From assembly GCF_021010575.1 (NCBI RefSeq), contig NZ_JAJNAG010000004.1, forward strand, positions 1-64,000: a stretch of DNA of 64,000 nucleotides. The letters run 5' to 3'. Shown in pieces: positions 51,567-61,357 of the stretch. How positions within the stretch are numbered: the stretch's first letter is position 1; each line of letters opens with the position of its first letter. Source of the stretch: Limnobaculum eriocheiris (GTDB lineage Bacteria; Pseudomonadota; Gammaproteobacteria; Enterobacterales; Enterobacteriaceae). The notes under the pieces are model-generated. The model was not told the DNA's origin and made no database searches. It saw nothing but the letters and a program-made list of their open reading frames with translations. The position numbers and the translations under genes are program-made.

Positions 51567-52489
51567 TATGCTTGTACCCCATCAGCTAAAGTTAAAGATA
51601 GAACTGCCATTCTGACTGCCACACCGTTATTCACCTGCTCTTCAATGGCCGAGAAACGCCCATAAGCCACATCCGGTGATATCTCCAGCCCACGGTTCAT
51701 TGGACCAGGATGCATCACTAATACATTCTCTTTTGCCAGTTTCAGACGTTCATCGTTAATACCGAAGATACGGGCATATTCACGTGGCGTTGGGAATAAT
51801 CCCTTCTTCTGACGTTCTAACTGAATACGCAATACGTTCACTACATCTGCATCCGCGATGGCATCTTCCACACGATGGTGGATGGTGACCCCCATATCCA
51901 GCATTTCTTTAGGAATTAACGTTTTTGGTCCGCCAAGATGAACTTCAGCGCCCATTTTCAACAAACCCCAGATATTTGAGCGGGCTACCCGGCTATGCAA
52001 AATATCGCCTACAATCGCGACCTTTTTACCAGCGATAGAACCGTGATGCTGACGAATAGTTAACAGATCTAACAGCCCCTGAGTTGGATGCTCATGGGCC
52101 CCATCGCCAGCGTTAATCACCACGGCTTTAACATAACGCGTCGCATATTGGGCTGCCCCTTCAGCGCTGTGGCGCATAACAATGGCGTCAACGCCCATCG
52201 CCTGAACCGTTAACAGGGTATCTCTCAGGCTTTCCCCTTTTGCAACGCTGGAGGTTGAAGCGGCAATGTTAATGACATCGGCACCCAGATATTTACCCGC
52301 CAACTCAAAGGATGAACGTGTTCTGGTACTATTTTCAAAGAAGACGTTAACGATTGCTTTTCCGCGCAGCGTAGACAATTTTTTGATGTCTTGCTTAGTG
52401 ACCTTTTTCATTTCATCCGCGGTATTCAACACACGTTCGATATCAGCAACCGACATGTGTTCCAACCCTAAAATATGTTGGCCTCGCAT
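51566..52489 (-). CDS. pyrB: Aspartate carbamoyltransferase catalytic subunit (Gram-positive type)
   Basis: A 307-residue transcarbamoylase that joins carbamoyl phosphate and aspartate in pyrimidine synthesis. The carbamoyl-phosphate motif STRTR is near residue 54 (FFENSTRTRSSFELA), followed by HPTQGLLDLLTI near residue 130 and VMHPGPMNRG near residue 261. The sequence looks closer to Bacillus/Clostridia enzymes than to E. coli PyrB, and no regulatory pyrI gene follows. I use ATG 52489; the frame is open upstream, but only across the leader terminator. AGGAG lies 11 bases before the start. Confidence 0.88.
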   Translation of the reverse strand: MRGQHILGLEHMSVADIERVLNTADEMKKVTKQDIKKLSTLRGKAIVNVFFENSTRTRSSFELAGKYLGADVINIAASTSSVAKGESLRDTLLTVQAMGVDAIVMRHSAEGAAQYATRYVKAVVINAGDGAHEHPTQGLLDLLTIRQHHGSIAGKKVAIVGDILHSRVARSNIWGLLKMGAEVHLGGPKTLIPKEMLDMGVTIHHRVEDAIADADVVNVLRIQLERQKKGLFPTPREYARIFGINDERLKLAKENVLVMHPGPMNRGLEISPDVAYGRFSAIEEQVNNGVAVRMAVLSLTLADGVQA

Positions 52490-52522
52490 TATATTTTTCG
52501 CTCCTCTGTTGAAATTTGAATC

Positions 52523-52578
52523 AAAAAAAACCCCCAATCTAATACTTGTTAGTATCTGATTAGGGGTTGATATCAACC
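52523..52578 (-). promoter_or_regulatory. Candidate transcription attenuator in the pyrB leader
   Basis: A terminator hairpin (52558-52568 with 52529-52539, followed by eight T at 52523-52530) lies about 34 bases before the pyrB start. Just ahead is a perfect 14-bp palindrome, GGTTGATATCAACC (52565-52578), whose 3' arm shares AACC with the 5' arm of the terminator. The two structures therefore exclude each other. E. coli pyrBI is also attenuated, but I find no convincing PyrL-like leader peptide and no recognisable PyrR box. Confidence 0.65.
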
Positions 52579-52686
52579 TTTTTAGCTATGTGTACTCTCA
52601 TCCTGCTTTGCCCAATTTACTGTTAAGTGGTTTTAAAAAACCTCTTACCTCACACTAAAGATAAAAGACAGCGCACAAACCTTCTT

Positions 52687-52714
52687 AATTTACCAGATAT
52701 ATAAATAGGGTCAA
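52687..52714 (-). promoter_or_regulatory. Candidate pyrB promoter
   Basis: TTGACC (52709-52714) and TAAATT (52687-52692) are separated by 16 bases on the minus strand. The transcript would start near 52680 and run about 110 bases before the attenuator. The -10 match is moderate. Confidence 0.5.
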
Positions 52715-52916
52715 TAAGTATTAGTTAGCATCACCCATTTTTTATTTTTCAACACACATTAACCCTTATTATAGAAGGGTTATTGATACGATAAATTTGG
52801 TTCTCTTTTGCAGGACTGATACCATATTCAGATCGTGAATTGATTATCGTTGTCAGTTAACCCTGCGTCCTGTGAGCTTCGTTATGTGCTGACGCCTATC
52901 ATTAGTGGACAATTTT
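52715..52916. other. Divergent pyrB / map intergenic region
   Basis: AT-rich stretch that must hold the map promoter. A weak hairpin (AACCCTT at 52761-52767 with AAGGGTT at 52775-52781) is present. No other feature is apparent. Confidence 0.4.
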
Positions 52917-53711
52917 ATGGCTATATCTATCAAAACCCCTGAAGACATTGCAAAAATGCGCGTAGCTGGCCGTCTGGCCGCGGAAGTATTGGAAATGATC
53001 GAGCAGTACGTTAAGCCCGGCGTAACCACCGGCGAACTGGATCGTATTTGTCATGACTATATTACCAACACTCAGCACGCGATTTCTGCCAGCCTTGGTT
53101 ATCATGGTTTTCCCAAGTCTGTTTGTATTTCTGTTAATGAAGTGGTCTGTCATGGCATCCCCAGCGATGATAAGAAGCTGAAAGATGGCGATATTGTTAA
53201 TATTGACGTTACAGTGATTAAAGATGGCTTCCATGGTGATACCTCCAAAATGTATTTTGTGGGTAAACCAACCATTCTGGGCGAACGTCTGTGTCGTGTA
53301 ACTCAGGAAAGTCTGTATCTGGCGTTAAAAATGGTTAAACCAGGCATTCGTCTGCGTACTCTGGGTAAAGCTATTCAACAATATGTTGAGAAGCAGGGTT
53401 TCTCGGTAGTCAGAGAGTATTGTGGTCATGGTATTGGTGAAGGTTTCCATGAAGAACCGCAGGTGCTGCATTATGATGCGGATGACGGCGGTGTCGTATT
53501 GCAAAAAGGCATGACTTTTACCGTTGAACCTATGGTTAACGCCGGTGATTTCCGTATTCGTACCATGAGCGATGGCTGGACAGTGAAAACCAAAGACCGC
53601 AGTTTATCTGCTCAATATGAGCATATGATTGCCGTTACTGACACCGGTTGTGAGATTCTGACCCTGCGGAAAGATGACACGATTGAGGCTATTTTGACGC
53701 CAGAAGCTTAA
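52917..53711 (+). CDS. map: Methionine aminopeptidase, type I
   Basis: A 264-residue enzyme that removes the initiator Met from nascent proteins. The metal ligands fit the family: Asp residues in NIDVTVIKDGFHGDTSKM, His in GHGIGEGFHEEP, Glu in VEPMV and Glu in SAQYEHM. I use ATG 52917 (protein begins MAISIKTPEDI) rather than the GTG at 52905. In E. coli map lies directly across from rpsB; here pyrBC intervenes. Confidence 0.97.
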   Translation: MAISIKTPEDIAKMRVAGRLAAEVLEMIEQYVKPGVTTGELDRICHDYITNTQHAISASLGYHGFPKSVCISVNEVVCHGIPSDDKKLKDGDIVNIDVTVIKDGFHGDTSKMYFVGKPTILGERLCRVTQESLYLALKMVKPGIRLRTLGKAIQQYVEKQGFSVVREYCGHGIGEGFHEEPQVLHYDADDGGVVLQKGMTFTVEPMVNAGDFRIRTMSDGWTVKTKDRSLSAQYEHMIAVTDTGCEILTLRKDDTIEAILTPEA

Positions 53712-53947
53712 CTGTTTTTTGGTTGTTGTTTTTTAAGTGGCTGACGTGAGTTGGCCATTTTTATTATTGTGTATTGATGAAGTTTCTTAAATTGGCTCTG
53801 AGGACATCTTTCTAATCATCATGCTTTCTGCGCTTTCATCTGGCGAATTTTCGGGTTTACAGGTAGCTTAAGTAGTAGTGCGTTGTCCGCTGCGGCAACG
53901 ATGGATTATTTTGTGATTAACTCCGCTATCAGAAGGTTATTATCACT

Positions 53948-56623
53948 ATGTTTGAGCACGTTTTGCTGAAAAAGCCCTGCGATCCCTCCTGTTTAAGTAA
54001 CAGTGAATTGACGTTGCCCAATCTGAAGCAAGAGTTGGAACGTTTTCAGCTCTGGTTAAAAGAGGCTTTTGCAGCGGACGTGGCTGTTGATGAATTGCTT
54101 AAAGCGCGTTCAGATTATATAGATCACCTGCTACAGCGACTCTGGCTCTTTCATGGTTTTATTAAGCCAACGGCGAAGGGACTGGCTAACCGCAGTGGAT
54201 TAGCATTAATTGCTGTTGGGGGCTATGGTCGCAGCGAGTTACACCCCCTCTCTGATATTGATATTTTAGTCCTTAGCGACCAGCCATTAAATGAAGAGCA
54301 ATCTCAGCGAGTTAGTGAAATTATTACTTTGCTGTGGGACTTAAAGCTGGAGGTAGGACATAGTGTACGCACGCTGGAACAGTGTCTGGAAGAGTGTATT
54401 GCCGACCTGACCGTAGCCACCAATCTGATTGAATCACGATTAATTTGTGGTGATATAGCGCTGTTTCTCTCCCTACAAAAACATATTTTCGGGCAGGACA
54501 TCTGGCCTTCCGATACCTTCTTCCACGCCAAGTGTCAGGAGCAGGAAGAACGCCACCAGCGTTACCACGGCACCAGCTATAACCTTGAACCTGATATTAA
54601 AGCCAGCCCCGGCGGTTTGCGGGATATTCATACTTTACTCTGGGTCGCCCGTCGCCATTTTGGTGCCACATCTCTTGATGAGATGGTGAGCTTTGGCTTT
54701 TTAACTCCCGCGGAATGCACCGAACTGGAAGAGTGTCAGGCTTTCTTATGGCGTATTCGTTTTGCCCTGCATTTAATTCTGCCGCGCTACGATAATCGCC
54801 TGTTATTCGATCGACAACTCAGTGTTGCCACCCTGTTGGGCTATAAAGGCGAAGGTAATCGCCCCATAGAGCGTATGATGAAAGATTATTATCGCGTTAC
54901 CCGTAGGGTTGCGGAGCTTAATCATATGCTATTACAGCTGTTTGATGAGGCGATTTTAGCCGTTGACCATACCGATAAGCCGCAAATTTTGGATGAACGT
55001 TTTCAATTACGCGGTCAGTTAATTGATTTACGCGATCCTAATCTGTTTATTGAGCAGCCTGAAACTATTCTGGGGTTGTTCTACCGTCTGGTCAGCAATC
55101 CCGACATTAAAGGCATTTACTCAACTACCCTGCGCCATCTTCGCTATGCCCGTCGCCATCTTAAACAGCCACTGTGCGAACTACCTGCCGCTCGTCAGTT
55201 GTTTATGGCTATCTTACGCCACCCCAGAGCCGTCAAACGGGCCATTGTGCCAATGCATCGCCATAGCGTACTCGCGGCCTATATGCCTCAATGGGGAAAG
55301 ATTGTCGGACAGATGCAATTTGACCTGTTTCATGTCTATACCGTTGATGAACATACCATTCGGGTATTGTTAAAGCTGGAGAGTTTTGCCGATGAAGAGA
55401 CGCGTCAGGCTCACCCTCTTTGTGTGGAGCTTTTCCCCCGATTGCCAAAACAGTCATTGTTGCTCATGGCGGCGCTGTTTCACGATATTGCTAAAGGACG
55501 TGGCGGTGACCACTCCACGCTAGGCGCGGAAGACGCCAAAGATTTTGCCACATTACACGACCTCAACTCTAACGAAATTGATTTAGTCAGTTGGCTGGTC
55601 AGGCAGCATCTGCTGATGTCAGTAACCGCCCAGCGTCGTGATATACAAGACCCGGAAGTTATTCAGCAGTTTGCTACCGAAGTACAAACAGAAACCCGAT
55701 TGCACTATCTGATTTGCCTTACCGTAGCTGATATCTGTGCCACTAACGAACCGTTATGGAATAGCTGGAAGCAAAGCCTGTTACGTGAACTCTATTTCGC
55801 CACAGAAAAACAGTTGCGTCACGGCATGCATTATCGACCGGACTTAAGAGAACGCGTTCGGCACCATCGCGCTCAGGCGCTAGCTCTGTTACGACGGGAT
55901 AATATTGACGAGGCCGCACTGCATAATCTATGGAGCCGATGCCGGGCCGACTATTTTCTGCGCCATACGCCGGGCCAGTTGGCCTGGCACGCCCGTCATC
56001 TGGTGAATCATAAATCTGATAAACCACTGGTGCTTATCAGTCCTACCCCTAATCGGGGGGGAACAGAAATCTTTATCTATAGCCATGACCGCCCCTACTT
56101 GTTTGCAGCTACCGTTGGTGAGCTGGACAGAAAAAATCTGAGCGTTCACGATGCCCAAATTTTTACCAACCGCGATGAAATGGCAATGGACAGTTTTATT
56201 GTTCTGGAACCTGATGGCAGGCCCTTAACCCCGGACCGCCACCACACCATCCGTGAAGGATTGGAACAGGCGATAACCCAGCCGGTGTATGAACGCCCAC
56301 GTCCGCGTATGCTATCTTCTAAACTTCGCCACTTTAATGTAGCCACTCACGTAACTTTCTTACGGGGCCATAGCGAACGACGTACCTATATGGAACTGGT
56401 TGCCCTTGATCAACCGGGTCTATTGGCCAGAGTGGGTGAAGTTTTTGCCGATTTAGGGCTATCGCTACACAGCGCACGTATCTCCACCATTGGAGAGCGT
56501 GTTGAAGACTTATTCATTCTCACAAACAGTGAACGAACAGCGTTATCTTCTGAAATTTGCGAACTTTTGAAACAAAGGTTGACAGAAACCCTGAATCCAA
56601 CGGATAAATATGGCCCCAAATAA
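53948..56623 (+). CDS. glnD: Bifunctional uridylyltransferase/uridylyl-removing enzyme GlnD
   Basis: An 891-residue nitrogen sensor that uridylylates PII proteins when nitrogen is limiting and removes UMP when glutamine is high. The nucleotidyltransferase motif [17 protein letters not shown] is near residue 93. The HD hydrolase motif [13 protein letters not shown] is near residue 510. Two ACT domains that bind glutamine lie at the C-terminus (the last begins [14 protein letters not shown]). Length is typical. It is followed by dapD after 33 bases. Confidence 0.97.
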   Translation: MFEHVLLKKPCDPSCLSNSELTLPNLKQELERFQLWLKEAFAADVAVDELLKARSDYIDHLLQRLWLFHGFIKPTAKGLANRSGLALIAVGGYGRSELHPLSDIDILVLSDQPLNEEQSQRVSEIITLLWDLKLEVGHSVRTLEQCLEECIADLTVATNLIESRLICGDIALFLSLQKHIFGQDIWPSDTFFHAKCQEQEERHQRYHGTSYNLEPDIKASPGGLRDIHTLLWVARRHFGATSLDEMVSFGFLTPAECTELEECQAFLWRIRFALHLILPRYDNRLLFDRQLSVATLLGYKGEGNRPIERMMKDYYRVTRRVAELNHMLLQLFDEAILAVDHTDKPQILDERFQLRGQLIDLRDPNLFIEQPETILGLFYRLVSNPDIKGIYSTTLRHLRYARRHLKQPLCELPAARQLFMAILRHPRAVKRAIVPMHRHSVLAAYMPQWGKIVGQMQFDLFHVYTVDEHTIRVLLKLESFADEETRQAHPLCVELFPRLPKQSLLLMAALFHDIAKGRGGDHSTLGAEDAKDFATLHDLNSNEIDLVSWLVRQHLLMSVTAQRRDIQDPEVIQQFATEVQTETRLHYLICLTVADICATNEPLWNSWKQSLLRELYFATEKQLRHGMHYRPDLRERVRHHRAQALALLRRDNIDEAALHNLWSRCRADYFLRHTPGQLAWHARHLVNHKSDKPLVLISPTPNRGGTEIFIYSHDRPYLFAATVGELDRKNLSVHDAQIFTNRDEMAMDSFIVLEPDGRPLTPDRHHTIREGLEQAITQPVYERPRPRMLSSKLRHFNVATHVTFLRGHSERRTYMELVALDQPGLLARVGEVFADLGLSLHSARISTIGERVEDLFILTNSERTALSSEICELLKQRLTETLNPTDKYGPK

Positions 56624-56656
56624 CATTCTCTTAAATACACGACATCAGGAAAAGAA

Positions 56657-57481
56657 ATGCAGCAGTTAAAAACCGTGATAGAAACCGCCTTTGAGCGCCG
56701 TGCTGAAATTACCCCGGCGAATGCAGATACCGTTCTTCGTGAAGCTGTTAAGCAAACTATTGCTAAATTAGACAGCGGTGAATTACGCGTTGCCGAAAAA
56801 ATCAACGGTGAGTGGGTCACACATCAGTGGCTAAAAAAAGCGGTTCTGCTTTCGTTCCGTATTAACGATAATGTTGTCATGGATGGCGCAGAAGCCCGCT
56901 ATTTCGATAAAGTTCCAATGAAATTTGCCGACTATGATGCAGCACGTTTCCAGCGTGAAGGTTTTCGGGTTGTTCCACCGGCCAGCGTTCGTCAGGGTGC
57001 CTTTATTGCCCGTAACACAGTATTGATGCCATCTTATGTCAACATTGGTGCTTATGTTGATGAAGGCTCTATGGTGGATACCTGGGCAACCGTAGGCTCC
57101 TGTGCCCAAATTGGTAAAAATGTTCACCTGTCCGGCGGCGTGGGTATCGGTGGAGTACTTGAACCACTGCAAGCCAACCCAACCATTATTGAAGATAACT
57201 GCTTTATCGGTGCCCGTTCTGAAGTCGTGGAAGGTGTGATCGTTGAAGAGGGTTCCGTTATTTCGATGGGTGTTTACATCGGTCAAAGTACACGTATTTA
57301 CGATCGCGAAACTGGCGAAATCCACTATGGTCGCGTTCCGGCTGGCTCAGTCGTAGTTTCAGGTAACCTGCCGTCTAAAGATGGCAAATACAGTCTGTAC
57401 TGTGCGGTTATCGTGAAGAAGGTAGATGCCAAGACTCGCGGTAAAGTGGGAATTAACGAACTGCTGCGGACGATTGATTAA
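56657..57481 (+). CDS. dapD: Tetrahydrodipicolinate N-succinyltransferase
   Basis: A 274-residue enzyme of the succinylase branch of lysine and diaminopimelate synthesis. The N-terminal helical domain is followed by hexapeptide repeats of a left-handed beta-helix (about residues 105-230, for example [10 protein letters not shown] and [14 protein letters not shown]). Length equals that of E. coli DapD. It sits 33 bases after glnD on the same strand, with AGGAAA before the start. Confidence 0.97.
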   Translation: MQQLKTVIETAFERRAEITPANADTVLREAVKQTIAKLDSGELRVAEKINGEWVTHQWLKKAVLLSFRINDNVVMDGAEARYFDKVPMKFADYDAARFQREGFRVVPPASVRQGAFIARNTVLMPSYVNIGAYVDEGSMVDTWATVGSCAQIGKNVHLSGGVGIGGVLEPLQANPTIIEDNCFIGARSEVVEGVIVEEGSVISMGVYIGQSTRIYDRETGEIHYGRVPAGSVVVSGNLPSKDGKYSLYCAVIVKKVDAKTRGKVGINELLRTID

Positions 57482-57509
57482 TCACGCTCATCGTTCTAAG
57501 TTAAACTCA

Positions 57510-57538
57510 AAACGCGGGCAACGACAATGCCCGCGTTT
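57510..57538. terminator. Terminator between dapD and the SMI1-family gene
   Basis: AAACGCGGGCA at 57510-57520 pairs perfectly with TGCCCGCGTTT at 57528-57538 around a 7-base loop. It lies between convergent genes; the T run is short on both strands. Confidence 0.75.
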
Positions 57539-57557
57539 GCATTTCAATCGACTCAAA

Positions 57558-58127
57558 CTAAAAATCACCCCAAAACTCAATACATTTTGGCTCTTCTGGT
57601 GAATCAAAACTCCCCGGCAGTGAAAAGCTAAACTCATGTGCAAAATAGCTCGCCAGGTCGTAACCGTAATAGATGATATCCGTCTGATAAACGGAAAATA
57701 CCGGATTGCCAATTTCATCAGGTGTCGCTGGAATATAGCGATGAGAATAAATTGGGATAAGTTTAGGGTAAGCGCAAAAATTCTGGCTAACAATAACGCT
57801 TCTTTCTTCTGCACTCTCCGGCCTATCACCCCATTCCTGCATCCAGAATTCATTATTCTCCACATCAAACAACATACCCTCCAACGGCCAGTTGATACGC
57901 TGTTCTATCTGCTGTTTTTCTTTAAAAGAATGCAAGCCTGCACGCCAGTTTACAAACCGGTCCGAAACAGGCAAAGCCGCTTGAAGAAACTGCTTCAGGT
58001 CGGGAGGAAAAGTGACCTGAAACTCAAATTGAATCGCAATAAGTTCATCATCACTTAAACCTTCAGCAAAGGTAACACCACACTTTTTCAAATATTTAAT
58101 CAGTAATGTTATTTGCGAAATATTCAT
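57558..58127 (-). CDS. SMI1/KNR4 (SUKH) family protein
   Basis: A 189-residue protein whose N-terminal half fits the SMI1/KNR4 fold (GLSDDELIAIQFEFQVTFPPDLKQFL, cited as GLSDDELIAIQ ... FPPDLKQFL, residues about 22-48). Trp-rich stretches follow (NEFWMQEWGDRP) with IPIYSHRYIP. Many bacterial members are immunity proteins against contact-dependent or polymorphic toxins, but others are unrelated to toxins. No toxin gene is nearby. It starts 4 bases after the gene at 58132-58515, so the two form one unit. Confidence 0.75.
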   Translation of the reverse strand: MNISQITLLIKYLKKCGVTFAEGLSDDELIAIQFEFQVTFPPDLKQFLQAALPVSDRFVNWRAGLHSFKEKQQIEQRINWPLEGMLFDVENNEFWMQEWGDRPESAEERSVIVSQNFCAYPKLIPIYSHRYIPATPDEIGNPVFSVYQTDIIYYGYDLASYFAHEFSFSLPGSFDSPEEPKCIEFWGDF

Positions 58128-58131
58128 GATG

Positions 58132-58515
58132 TTATGCCAGCCCCCAGTTTAATTCACCTTCACGATTAATATTTAAATACCAGTTTTTATCAAGCCGCCG
58201 GTCTGCATATGTTTCATTCAGCAAAAAGGTCGCTTTCCTGATAATTTCCGCCACTTTTCCCGGCGTTAACGGTTTAAGCTGGAAATAATTATTCGCTCTC
58301 TCTTGCTGCTCCGGCGTAACCGCATTAATGATATCGCCATAAAATAGCCATGGATTATGAAACTGATAATGCACCGTTAACCAGGGATAAGCTTTACGCC
58401 CGGCAATCCAGATGCGTAAAAAAAGATAATCACCATTCGCCGCATCAGGATCCCATAGCACTCTCCAGAAAAAATCACCGCCGTCAACATGGACCCTACG
58501 TAACTTCATCCGCAT
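58132..58515 (-). CDS. Unrecognised protein paired with the SMI1-family gene
   Basis: A 127-residue, Trp- and Arg-rich soluble protein I do not recognise. It starts at ATG 58515 after AAGGA with a 6-base spacer, and its stop is 4 bases before the SMI1-family start. Visible features are a Trp-rich beta-like first half ([32 protein letters not shown]) and a helical second half ([20 protein letters not shown]). Since its partner belongs to a family rich in immunity proteins, it could be another immunity or effector-associated protein, but that is only a guess. Confidence 0.7.
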   Translation of the reverse strand: MRMKLRRVHVDGGDFFWRVLWDPDAANGDYLFLRIWIAGRKAYPWLTVHYQFHNPWLFYGDIINAVTPEQQERANNYFQLKPLTPGKVAEIIRKATFLLNETYADRRLDKNWYLNINREGELNWGLA

Positions 58516-58608
58516 GTTTATTCCTTTTTAAACATTAGGGTAGTGATTGATATCCCCTGCTATAATAATTATCGCACCGTCATAAAAATAAATCAGGAAG
58601 GTTTTCTT

Positions 58609-59010
58609 ATGTACGATAATCTCACCAGTCTTGGTATTACCAATCCTAAACAGATCGACCGCTATAGCCTGCGTCAGGAAGCCAGTAACGATATTTTAAA
58701 AATCTATTTTCGTAAGGAAAAAGGTGAATTTTTTGCCAAGAGCGTCAAATTCAAATACCCACGCCAGCGCAAAACCGTTTTAGCTAATCCGGGCGCAGAG
58801 AAATCCTATAAAGAAGTCCATGAAATCAGCCCTAATCTTCGCCATGTCATTGAAGAACTTGATAAGATTTGCCATGGAGAACGTATTGAGGTCGACTTAA
58901 AGAAAAAGATTCTTTCCGATCTGCGCCATCTCGAACAGGTTGTCACCCATAAAATTGCTGAAATCGAGGCCGACCTGGAAAAGCTGACGGAAAAAGAGAA
59001 CGGAAAGTAA
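58609..59010 (+). CDS. yaeH: DUF3461 family protein YaeH
   Basis: A 133-residue protein of unknown function, closely matching the enterobacterial YaeH family ([55 protein letters not shown]). The ATG at 58609 follows AGGAAGG with a suitable spacer, so I do not use the longer frame from 58543. The C-terminal third is predicted coiled coil. In E. coli it also lies near dapD. Confidence 0.92.
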   Translation: MYDNLTSLGITNPKQIDRYSLRQEASNDILKIYFRKEKGEFFAKSVKFKYPRQRKTVLANPGAEKSYKEVHEISPNLRHVIEELDKICHGERIEVDLKKKILSDLRHLEQVVTHKIAEIEADLEKLTEKENGK

Positions 59011-59052
59011 GCACCGTCTGGCAAAATAATCTTTAATCCTGTCGCAGTACCC

Positions 59053-59095
59053 AAAAAAATAGAAATCCACCGGTTACATGAGGTGGATTTCTATT
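59053..59095 (-). terminator. yqcA operon terminator
   Basis: AATAGAAATCCACC at 59058-59071 pairs perfectly with GGTGGATTTCTATT at 59082-59095. The minus strand continues into T residues. It lies between the convergent yaeH and yqcA genes and mainly serves the latter. Confidence 0.8.
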
Positions 59096-59122
59096 ATGCT
59101 ATTCGATGGCGATGACAAGAAA

Positions 59123-59575
59123 CTACTTCCCTACCAGAGCACCCCAGTGTGTAATCCAGTCGGTAGCAAACACCTCTGGTTCAGAAACTTCACTGGAATC
59201 AATCAGTAATACATCACCAAGCCGGGTTGCTCCTTGTTCCTGCAACAGTGCGTCAAACTTTTTACCCGCGCCACAGAAGTTCTCATAGTTGCTATCTCCC
59301 AGCGCGATTACGCCATAGCGTAGCCCCGGTTGATGCCCTAAAGAGTCTTTAATGTCATAAAATAGCGGTTCAATGGAGCCCGGTAAATCCCCCTGTCCGG
59401 TGGTTGAAGTGACTACCAGTACATGTTGCTGCTCGTAGTCCTGCCATTCATCCAGCGTTCCCTCATCAAACACGACAACATCATGCCCTTGTGCTTGCAG
59501 CAGGGTTTGAGCTTCTTCAGCAACCATCTGGGCATTACCGTATACGGTACCAACAAAAATTCCTATTTTTGCCAT
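59123..59575 (-). CDS. yqcA: Flavodoxin YqcA
   Basis: A 150-residue FMN-binding flavodoxin-like protein. The phosphate-binding loop is [13 protein letters not shown] near residue 9. FMN-contacting stretches [11 protein letters not shown] and [12 protein letters not shown] are clear. It resembles E. coli YqcA, whose partner is not firmly known. I use ATG 59575; a GTG three bases earlier is possible. It is the last gene of the yqcC-truC-yqcA run. Confidence 0.93.
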   Translation of the reverse strand: MAKIGIFVGTVYGNAQMVAEEAQTLLQAQGHDVVVFDEGTLDEWQDYEQQHVLVVTSTTGQGDLPGSIEPLFYDIKDSLGHQPGLRYGVIALGDSNYENFCGAGKKFDALLQEQGATRLGDVLLIDSSEVSEPEVFATDWITHWGALVGK

Positions 59576-59600
59576 CACTTCTTCTCTCAGTTTTAACGGG

Positions 59601-60380
59601 TTATCTGACAGAACTATCCTGAGTTATTGCCATATTAATTTCAACCCCATTATATTCAGGGCATTGCGAGGCCCATCCAAATTCTGTCATTAAGTTTTGC
59701 CAGCGAGAATCCCAGGGCGCAGAAATAAGTAATGGCTGATGAGTCACCGGATGCTGTAGCGATAAGTGGCTGGCATGCAGCATCAGTCCCTGACAACCAA
59801 AATGTTCGGCCACCGCACGATTATGGCGTAAATCACCATAGGCGCTATCACCAATAATCGGATGGAAAATATGCTTCATATGACGGCGAAGCTGATGTTT
59901 ACGACCCGTTTTGGGGGTTAACTCAACCAGACTATAACGTGCAGTATCATAAGGCCCAACGGCAATGGGTACTTCAACCTGTGACAGCCCCTGATAATGG
60001 CTGACGGCAGGTTGAGCCTCTTTATCCTGTTTAGCGAACTTATCGGCGATCTTGTCTGGCTGTTCCACCAGAGGATAATCGATGGTATCGGATTCATAAA
60101 CATGCCCCCGAACCACCGCATGATAAACCTTATTAATCTGATGATACTCAAACTGCTGAGACATTTGACGCGCTACCTCGCTGGAGAGCGCCATCAACAA
60201 CACGCCAGACGTTGGCCGATCGAGACGGTGTAGGGTGAAAACATGCTGACCGATCTGGTCGCGTACCGTTTGCATTACTACCACTTTTTCATGCCTGTCC
60301 AGCCAACTGCGATGCACTAACCATCCGGAAGGCTTATTTACTGCCACCAGATGTTCATCCTGATACAAAATATCCAGCAT
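59601..60380 (-). CDS. truC: tRNA pseudouridine(65) synthase TruC
   Basis: A 259-residue pseudouridine synthase of the RluA family that modifies U65 in tRNA-Ile1 and tRNA-Asp. The catalytic Asp lies in [12 protein letters not shown] near residue 54. [12 protein letters not shown] near residue 178 is the conserved RNA-binding stretch. Its ATG overlaps the yqcC stop by one base, so the two are coupled as in E. coli. Confidence 0.95.
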   Translation of the reverse strand: MLDILYQDEHLVAVNKPSGWLVHRSWLDRHEKVVVMQTVRDQIGQHVFTLHRLDRPTSGVLLMALSSEVARQMSQQFEYHQINKVYHAVVRGHVYESDTIDYPLVEQPDKIADKFAKQDKEAQPAVSHYQGLSQVEVPIAVGPYDTARYSLVELTPKTGRKHQLRRHMKHIFHPIIGDSAYGDLRHNRAVAEHFGCQGLMLHASHLSLQHPVTHQPLLISAPWDSRWQNLMTEFGWASQCPEYNGVEINMAITQDSSVR

Positions 60381-60709
60381 TAGAGGGTTTCTTTATTAAG
60401 TAGTCGATCGATTTGATGAAGTATATCAATCAGAGATTGGTGGTTTTCAGCACGCTGGCTGAATGCTTCTTCAAAATAGGGCGCTATTGCAATACGAGTA
60501 GGTAATGGATGATGCCCTTCCACCAATGCTCTCATTCGGGGAATAAATACCCACTGTAGCCACTCCTCAGGCGACATGGTATCAATACAAAAAGGTTCAC
60601 GACTTTCGAAAACGCTAAGGTCAGGCGCACAGGAACTCCATAATGCCTGCTCCTGCATCAACTGCTCGATTTCTCCCAGCAATTGCCAAACCTGATTATC
60701 TAAACTCAT
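60380..60709 (-). CDS. yqcC: YqcC family protein
   Basis: A 109-residue, largely helical protein of the YqcC (DUF446) family, function unknown. Recognisable stretches are SPEEWLQWVFIPRMRAL and the acidic N-terminus. The length equals that of the E. coli protein. It lies between csrB and truC, exactly the E. coli arrangement, and its stop overlaps the truC start. Confidence 0.92.
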   Translation of the reverse strand: MSLDNQVWQLLGEIEQLMQEQALWSSCAPDLSVFESREPFCIDTMSPEEWLQWVFIPRMRALVEGHHPLPTRIAIAPYFEEAFSQRAENHQSLIDILHQIDRLLNKETL

Positions 60710-60821
60710 TATTTTCTCTTGAAATTGACACAGCAGACTTGTCTGAAAGCCTGAAAAGGGGGCTGATTATATCACTTTGAGAATGGCGGGTAAAAAGCCA
60801 AATATTGAAAAGCAAAAACGA

Positions 60822-61319
60822 GAAAGGCCCACTGTAATCTACAGTGGGCCTGGTGCGTTATATAGCTTATCCGGCTATGCGCGTTGCTTCCCTGCTCAAT
60901 CCTTGAAAAATTGTCCTGTCGGTTATCCTAACCTTGCTATCCTTTGCAGCGTCCTACTTTCGTCCTTGTCTCGTCATCCTGCATCGTCCTGATGCTCTTC
61001 CTTGCTAGTCGTCCTGACCCCCTACACTCCGGTAGGTACTCATTCTCCATCCTGGAGGTGTCCGCTAGTTTTTTCCTTAAACTTTCCTGTGCTACCATCC
61101 TGATAGCGCCATCCCTGATTGTCTTCCTGACTTTCTACATTCCTGGTAGAATCGATTCTCATCCTGAAACTGTCCGTTAGTTCTATCCTGAACTATCCTT
61201 CATCTTCCTGATGATATCCTAAGCTCTTCCTAAGCTCTTCCTAAGCGAATCCACTTGCTTTATCCTAAAGCCGTATCATCCTGATACAGACCTTATTCCT
61301 GAGCTCCCTTTCGATGGAC
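60822..61319 (-). ncRNA. csrB: CsrB regulatory RNA (CsrA antagonist)
   Basis: CsrB sequesters the translational regulator CsrA through many GGA motifs in loops. The minus strand of this gene-less stretch between syd and yqcC carries about 35 GGA by my count, most as AGGA or CAGGAUG. A 25-base block at 61039-61063 is identical to E. coli CsrB as I remember it, and the 3' part resembles it too. The start is placed near 61319 by similarity to the E. coli 5' end. The end is the hairpin at 60825-60851 (11-bp perfect stem). About 500 bases, longer than the roughly 370 of E. coli. Confidence 0.93.
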
Positions 61320-61357
61320 ATAGAATCGCTTAATTTCCCCCGTCTCACAATATACCC

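Noticed and set aside
52490-52576. A longer PyrB N-terminus (29 extra residues)
   Set aside because: It would be translated through the leader terminator hairpin and has no family match.
52630-52680. A short GTG-initiated leader peptide before the pyrB attenuator
   Set aside because: The candidate is only about eight codons, lacks a ribosome site and is not pyrimidine-codon rich like PyrL; not strong enough to list.
60777-61180. Two plus-strand open frames between yqcC and syd
   Set aside because: They lie opposite csrB and are rich in Ser/Pro/Leu because of the repeated TCCT; the region is an RNA gene.
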